From NCBI GenBank assembly GCA_941918925.1, contig OW799237.1, positions 6,491,201 to 6,555,200 of the forward strand: 64,000 nt of DNA, given 5' to 3'. Each line of letters opens with the position of its first letter. Within the stretch, counting starts at the first letter, position 1. The position numbers and the translations under genes are program-made. The notes below the pieces were generated by a model. That model was not told the DNA's origin. It saw nothing but the letters and a program-made list of their open reading frames with translations, and did not search any database. Shown one piece after another: positions 58,620-64,000 of the stretch. Source of the DNA: Phyto melanocephala. Lineage: Eukaryota > Arthropoda > Insecta > Diptera > Rhinophoridae.

Positions 58620-60755
58620 ATTAAATAATTTTATATATAACAAATATATTTATAGATAATACAGATATTTCTGTTATAGATAAATTTGTATAAAAAAATG
58701 TTACTGATTTTCTAAAAATTCGATATTGAATATTCTCAATAAAAAAATTTTTTTGTTATTGAGAATATTTTACAAAGAAATTTATTACTAATTTTCAATT
58801 GATTTTCTTTAAATTTGTTATCGACTTTTGAGAGAAGTTTTTTTGTTATCGACAATTACATCTAGAGACAGTTTTGTTTTTAACAAAGAAAAAATTTCGT
58901 TATTAATAGTTATTTGCATAGAAAATTGTTGTTATCAATAAATTTAAAGTAAGTTTTTATTATGACAAATTTTTATAGAAAACTTTTCTTACTTGTAAAT
59001 TTTCTGTAGAAATATTTTTTATATCGTAAAATTTTCGAGAAACAATTTTTATATTCATTAATTTTTCACGAAAATTTTTTACACCGATAAATTTTTGAAG
59101 AAATTTTTTATTCCAACTTTCTATATTAAATTTTACTGTAAATCATTTAAAATAAGTACTATGATTCCGTAGTTATAATTTCATTGAACTGTTACATAAA
59201 TACAATTTCAAATTACATATGAGTGTACCGATAAAGAGTGCTTGCTTTTTCTTGAGAAACCCTTTTTGTCAATGCATTTTTTTTTTAGAAAAATTTTTTT
59301 CTTGATAAATTTCTATAAAAAAGTTTACTATCAATAAATTTTCTATAACATTTGTTTGTTATTAGTTTAGTCTGTTATTGATAAATTTGTTGTAGAAAAC
59401 GTATGTTACCGATACATTTTTGAGAGAACGGTTTCTTGGTGGTTTGAAAAATTTTTCAGAGAATTTTATTATAATACTTTTGTTAGAAAATTTTATTCTT
59501 GATGAAAATTTTTATTATCAATAAATTACCTATAAAATTTTTTTGTTATCGATTTATTCTGCTATTGATTAATTTACTATAGAAAACTTATGTTATGGTT
59601 AAATTTTATAAAGAAATTTTTTTTGGGGTTGAATTAATTTTTACAAAGAATTTTTTTACAAAAAATTTTTTTAGTAAAACTTTTTTAATGAATTAATTTT
59701 TTTTGTTTGTCTCTTTATATATTGATAAATTTTGTGCAAAATATTTTTACTTGTGACAAATTTTTTAATTTATTCTCAAAAAGTTTCTAATACTGATAAA
59801 TTTCCATAAGAAAATTGTTATTGCCCATAAATTTTCTATAAAAAAATGTTGTTATTGAAAAATGTCTTTACTATTTTTTTTATTATCGATAAATTTTCTA
59901 TAAAAATTTTTTTTTTATCTATAAGTCTTTTTTTTATCGAAAAATTTATTATTTATAAATTTTGTTATTAAAAACCATTTTAAACAAAATTTTAACTGTC
60001 GATAAATTTTCAATAGCGAGTTTAAATCATCGATTAATTTTCAATACAAAGAATTTTATTATCGATAAATTTTCTACAATCGGTTATGAGTATCGATACA
60101 TTTCCACAATTGATTATTATCGATAAATTTTCTACAGTCGATTATTATTATCGAGAAATTCTCTACAATCGATTATTATTATAGATAATTTTTTTAAAAA
60201 TCATAATTATCGATAAATTTTTTACAAATTATTTTTATCGATAAATTTGTTACAAATTATTATTATCGATAAATTTTGTACAAATTATTATTATCGAAAA
60301 ATTTTCTACAAGCGGTTATTATCGATAAATTTTCTACAAGCGGTTTTAGTATCGATAAATTTCCAAAATCGATTATTATTATCGATACATTTTCTACAGT
60401 CGATTATTATTATCGAGAAATTCTCTACATTTGATTATTATTATAGATAATTTTTTTACAAGTTATTATTATCGATAAATTTTTTACTATCGGTTATTAG
60501 TATCGATAAATTTCCACAATTGATTATTATTATCGAAAAATTTTCAACAGTCGATTATTATTATCGATAAATTTTTTACAGTCGATTATTATTATCGATA
60601 AATTTTCTACATTCCATTATTATTGTCGATAATTTTTTTACAAATTATTATTATCGATAAATTTTAAACAAATTATTATTATCGATAAGTTATCTACAAT
60701 AGATTATTATTATCGATTAATTTTCTACAATAGATTATCATTACCGACTAATTTT
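58620..60755. repeat. TATCGATA-rich array 2
   Basis: It is diffuse from 58620 to about 59870, then clearly tandem to 60755 with a unit of roughly 27-31 bp: TTATTATCGATAAATTTTCT then ACAATCGA. About fifteen exact TATCGATA octamers lie between 60059 and 60690, with variants such as ATCGAGAA and ATCGAAAA between them. The array is interrupted at 60756 by the Copia-type LTR, so it may continue beyond the element. Confidence 0.85.
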
Positions 60756-61015
60756 TGTTGAATATGTGTAACACTGATTTCAAGCCAAATACATATGTAC
60801 AACACTTTTTATTTGATAGTTATACTTGTCAAAAAGAATAACTGTTACAAATCTTCTAAACTTTCATTCCTATAATATTCATTGTGAAGTGAAGGTCTAA
60901 CATTTAATTTTTTAACAAATAATAAAACACATCTTTCTTGAATTACCACTCAAAGGAGTTTTATTGTTGAACTACCGTTATTAGTTTTAACCAAAAAAAA
61001 AAAAAAAAACTAACA
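60756..61015 (+). repeat. 5' LTR of the Copia-type element
   Basis: It begins TGTTGAATATGTG and ends ACTAACA, the TG...CA ends expected of an LTR. The length (260 bp) and start are close to Drosophila copia as I recall it. An AATAAA polyadenylation-type signal lies at 60921-60926. The boundaries are inferred, since the 3' LTR is not in the window. Confidence 0.8.
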
Positions 61016-61017
61016 AA

Positions 61018-61031
61018 GGTTATGGGCCCAG
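61018..61031 (+). promoter_or_regulatory. primer binding site for cleaved initiator tRNA-Met
   Basis: GGTTATGGGCCCAG is complementary to the anticodon stem-loop region (CTGGGCCCATAACC) of eukaryotic initiator tRNA-Met. Priming by the 5' half of this tRNA at an internal site is characteristic of the copia group. It lies two bases after the LTR end. Confidence 0.85.
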
Positions 61032-61160
61032 GACCCTGGTAACCAAACTGTTAAAGTTACTATTTTCGCAGTTTCAACAATAAATTATTTACGAGGTTTT
61101 ATACCCAGTTAGTTTTGGTTTTTATTGTTTTGTCCGGAGATTAAAAAAGAAAAAAACAAA

Positions 61161-64000
61161 ATGTCGAGTGGTATTGCAAGTATAGAAAAATTAAATGGCG
61201 AAAACTATGCAACATGGAGCATCCAAATAAAAAGTTTGTTGATCACAATGGACTTGTGGAACACGATCGTGGAAATTTGTCCAACAGAAAATACCCTCAA
61301 AAGTGTTTGGTTAAACAACGACCGTAAAGCACTTGCGACAATTACACTAAGTGTAAAGCCAAGTGAGTTAATACATATTAAAAATTGCACGACAGCCAAA
61401 AGTGCCTGGCATATTTTAAACTCTATATATAAATCAAATACAGCGTCCAGAAAAGTAAATCTGTTCAAAAAACTTGTTAAATTTAAATTTCAATGCAACG
61501 AAAAATTCTCAGTACAAATAAACGAATTTTGCTCGATAATTGATGACCTTAAAGAAATTGGAATTGTTTTAAATGAAGACTTGCTTTCCATATTATTATT
61601 ATGTAGTCTTCCCGATGAGATGGAAAATTTTGTAGTGGCGATTGAAAGCCGAGATAATTTGCCGAAATACGACAACCTCATATCAAAAATATTGGAAGAA
61701 GAAATGAGACAAGGAAGTAAGTTAAACAACCCGACAGAAAATGTTTTCGCGGCGAATTCAAAACATCATATAAAAAGAATTAAAAAACCGTTTAACATCA
61801 ACAACAACTATAGAAACAAAAATATTTCTAAAATTCCAAACAATTGCAATGAGAAAAGTGAGAGTAACGTTGTTAATAACATTAGTAATGTTAAATGTTT
61901 TCGCTGTGGTAAAAAAGGCCACATACGTTCTCAGTGTAAAGAAAAAAATGCAAATGAATTTGCTTGCTCTTTAAGTGAAGACAAATCTAATTTAACAGAA
62001 GTGTGGATACTTGACAGTGGCGCGACGTCACACATGTGTAGATCAAAGCAATGTTTTTTAACATTAACTCAGTCCAAACAAAAAATAGTTTTGGCATCTG
62101 GTGAGAGTATTAAAGCAGAAGGGATAGGAAACGTTAAAATAAAAACACAATATTGTTACCTTGAACTTAATAATGTTTTGTATGTACCACAGTTACATTC
62201 GAATTTTTTGTCTATAAATAAAATAGTTAAAGCTGGACATAGTATTGAATTCGTCGATAATAAAGCAGAAATGAAAAGCAAAAATAAAAAACAAATTTTA
62301 ACAGCTGAGTTAAAAAGTGGTATGTTCATTGCAAATATAAAATCCATTGAAAAAGTGAGGTATATTGAAAATGCCTGCGGATTAATAGATGAAAATGTTG
62401 GAATAAAGTGGCATCAGCGTTTTGGTCATTTAAACGTCAATGATTTAAATAAATTAAGTGCAAATAATATGCTGAACGGGTTCAATGTAAAAATGCCACA
62501 GTCTATTGAATGCGTTACTTGTGCTGTGTGTAAAATTTCTGCTAATCCCTACAAAAGCTATGGCAGCGTACAAACAAACGACTTACTAGAATTGGTGCAT
62601 ACAGATTTATGCGGACCAATTGGCACAAAAACATTAGGTGGTGCTTCTTATTTCATCACGTTTATTGATGATTTTTCGCGATATACAACAACGTTTTTTT
62701 TAAAAAATAAATCAGATGCCTTTGATGCATTCTGTTCTTTTGCTGGGACCGCGGAGAAGCAGACAGGCCGCCAAATTAAAGTCGTTCGAAGCGATAATGG
62801 AAAAGAATTCGTAAATTCAAAATTTAGAGATTTTTTCTCCAAAAAAGGCATTTTACATCAAACGACGGTAAGTTATTCGCCTCAGCAGAATGGTGTTGCA
62901 GAGAGGGCGAACCGGACGTTGGTAGAGATGGCAAGGTGTTTGCTGGAATCTTCTGGGTTACCGCAGATGTTGTGGGGAGAGGCTATTAATACTGCAACTT
63001 ATTTAAGGAATCGTGCTCCTACAAAAGTTTTAAGTAATATTACACCGTATGAAAGGTGGGTTGGAAAAAAGCCATCAGTTTTTCATCTAAAAACGTTTGG
63101 ATGTGATGCAGTTGTCTTGCGAAAAGGTCCTAAATCGAAAGGTTGTAAATTCGTGCCTAAAGGTAATAAAATGAAATTTGTTGGTTATCAATTGTCCACT
63201 AAAGGTTATAGATTGTACAATCCAACTACTAAGCAAATTGTTATTTCTCGAGATGTTATTTTCTTTGAACAATCCTTTGAACAAAATTGTATTAAAGATA
63301 AAAGTGAAGACGAAAATCTGTTCTTGAATATTTTCAAAGCAAACGACTCAATCAATATTTCAAGTGAAGAAGAAATAAGAGACGAGCAAATTAGTGAAGA
63401 TCACGAAGGAGAAAATAAAGAAGAAGAAAGTTCAAGTAGTAATGTAAGCGATGAAGATGATGAAACAAACGTTATTGAAAACAAGAGAAAACGTGGTAGA
63501 CCAAAAATTATAAAAACCGGTTGCAAGGGCAGACCTCGAAAAGTATACTGTTCAGAAAATGGTATCGAGATGGTGAATTCCATTATAGAAAATCCTGATA
63601 CGGTAGCTAAAGCTTTAAGATCTGAAAATTCAGCACAATGGAAAGAAGCTATGAAATTAGAATTCAATTCCTTAATTAAAAATAAAACCTGGCAACTTGT
63701 AGATAAACCTAAAGGAAAAAATGTGATTGGTTGCAAGTGGGTATTTGCAGTAAAACGTAACCCAGATGGTACAATAGAAAAATACAAGGCAAGACTTGTG
63801 GCTCAGGGTTGTTCTCAAAAACCTAACATCGACTATAAAGAAACTTTTGCACCCGTTGTACGTCATTCTACTATAAGATTATTATTAGCCTTAGCAGCCA
63901 AATTTAAATTATTAGTGAATCACGTCGATATTGTAGCGGCATATTTAAATGGAAATATTAATGATGATGTTTATATGTTGCAACCCCCTTTGTTTGAAGA
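61161..64000 (+). CDS. Copia-type gag-pol polyprotein, N-terminal 946 codons
   Basis: From ATG at 61161 a single frame runs to the window edge. Residues ~1-240 are gag (start motif KLNGENYATW). A CCHC zinc knuckle, CFRCGKKGHIRSQC, has C246, C249, H254 and C259. The aspartic protease has ILDSGATSHM with catalytic D285. The integrase has its zinc-binding HQRFGH (from H418)...CVTC..C block, catalytic D482, D545 and E581 (DD35E spacing), and SPQQNGVAERANRTL. An acidic, Glu/Ser-rich linker (~710-775) precedes a basic RKRGRPK stretch that could be a nuclear signal. The reverse transcriptase starts near 815 (TWQLVDKPKGKNVIGCKWVF) and reaches its first catalytic Asp in HVDIVAAYLNG (D923); the YVDD motif lies beyond the window. 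Copia makes separate gag by splicing rather than frameshifting, and the single frame here fits that. Confidence 0.95.
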   Translation, partial: MSSGIASIEKLNGENYATWSIQIKSLLITMDLWNTIVEICPTENTLKSVWLNNDRKALATITLSVKPSELIHIKNCTTAKSAWHILNSIYKSNTASRKVNLFKKLVKFKFQCNEKFSVQINEFCSIIDDLKEIGIVLNEDLLSILLLCSLPDEMENFVVAIESRDNLPKYDNLISKILEEEMRQGSKLNNPTENVFAANSKHHIKRIKKPFNINNNYRNKNISKIPNNCNEKSESNVVNNISNVKCFRCGKKGHIRSQCKEKNANEFACSLSEDKSNLTEVWILDSGATSHMCRSKQCFLTLTQSKQKIVLASGESIKAEGIGNVKIKTQYCYLELNNVLYVPQLHSNFLSINKIVKAGHSIEFVDNKAEMKSKNKKQILTAELKSGMFIANIKSIEKVRYIENACGLIDENVGIKWHQRFGHLNVNDLNKLSANNMLNGFNVKMPQSIECVTCAVCKISANPYKSYGSVQTNDLLELVHTDLCGPIGTKTLGGASYFITFIDDFSRYTTTFFLKNKSDAFDAFCSFAGTAEKQTGRQIKVVRSDNGKEFVNSKFRDFFSKKGILHQTTVSYSPQQNGVAERANRTLVEMARCLLESSGLPQMLWGEAINTATYLRNRAPTKVLSNITPYERWVGKKPSVFHLKTFGCDAVVLRKGPKSKGCKFVPKGNKMKFVGYQLSTKGYRLYNPTTKQIVISRDVIFFEQSFEQNCIKDKSEDENLFLNIFKANDSINISSEEEIRDEQISEDHEGENKEEESSSSNVSDEDDETNVIENKRKRGRPKIIKTGCKGRPRKVYCSENGIEMVNSIIENPDTVAKALRSENSAQWKEAMKLEFNSLIKNKTWQLVDKPKGKNVIGCKWVFAVKRNPDGTIEKYKARLVAQGCSQKPNIDYKETFAPVVRHSTIRLLLALAAKFKLLVNHVDIVAAYLNGNINDDVYMLQPPLFE

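Larger units (their letters stand above)
60756..64000 (+). mobile_element. Ty1/copia-type LTR retrotransposon (5' 3.2 kb, cut by window end)
   Basis: It contains a 260-bp 5' LTR, a half-tRNA primer site, a short leader and a single open gag-pol frame that is still open at the window edge. Domain order (gag, CCHC, protease, integrase, reverse transcriptase) is that of Ty1/copia, with integrase before RT. The element interrupts TATCGATA array 2. The five bases before it are ATTTT, which should reappear after the 3' LTR outside the window. No stop or frameshift is seen in 946 codons, so the copy is probably young. Confidence 0.93.

Noticed and set aside
60247..60450. 67-codon open frame as a gene
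   Set aside because: It is a translation of the TATCGATA satellite.
60059..60750. CRISPR-like array of regularly spaced repeats
   Set aside because: This is fly DNA; the spacers are as repetitive as the repeats, and the pattern is a tandem satellite.
62156..63866. Minus-strand open frames at the right end
   Set aside because: All are antisense to the long Copia-type gag-pol frame.
61161..64000. Possibility that the gag-pol frame is a domesticated host gene
   Set aside because: An LTR and a primer binding site directly precede it, and complete retroelement domains are present in normal order.

Overview
This 64 kb window looks like intergenic or deeply intronic DNA from a true fly (Diptera, probably a calyptrate or tephritid-like brachyceran). 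It is very AT-rich and sprinkled with ACATACATATGTATGT-type microsatellites. It holds several element families typical of fly genomes: DINE-1/INE-1-like repeats, DD41D (rosa-type) mariners, Helitrons, a Jockey/CR1-type non-LTR retrotransposon and a Copia-type LTR retrotransposon. I found no credible host protein-coding gene. A few good splice-site pairs (20448-20503, 34801-34914, 44421-44474) flank short segments that are closed in all frames, so the region may be an intron or 5' UTR territory of a large gene.

Layout. 1-10 kb: mostly unrecognised AT-rich DNA with a mariner N-terminal relic (4.7 kb), a (TAA)n tract, two probable MITEs (5521-5930, 9612-9776), a 283-bp non-autonomous Helitron (6720-7002) and a tRNA-derived SINE head (7.9 kb). 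10-14 kb: Helitron terminus, a DINE-1-like copy, and a diverged repeat field built on TTTATCGTAAATAT. 14.9-18.2 kb: three mariner relics in a row; the middle one (16447-17367) is a fold-back whose two arms are both the 3' end of the element. 22.1-26.5 kb: a near-complete minus-strand non-LTR element with a PHD-finger ORF1 and an endonuclease/RT ORF2, joined at a perfect -1 slippery heptamer. 28.6-29.7 kb: a decayed Helitron with the last ~100 codons of its helicase. 29.8-52 kb: more mariner relics and five further DINE-1-like copies, some with internal tandem repeats. 53.4-55.9 and 58.6-60.75 kb: two arrays rich in the palindrome TATCGATA. 60756-64000: a young Copia-type element (5' LTR, half-tRNA primer site, 946 uninterrupted codons, cut by the window end) inserted into the second array.

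Nothing here amounts to a new multi-gene system. The observations most worth following are the frameshift junction of the non-LTR element, the fold-back mariner, the TATCGATA arrays, and the covarying terminal hairpins of the DINE-1-like copies.
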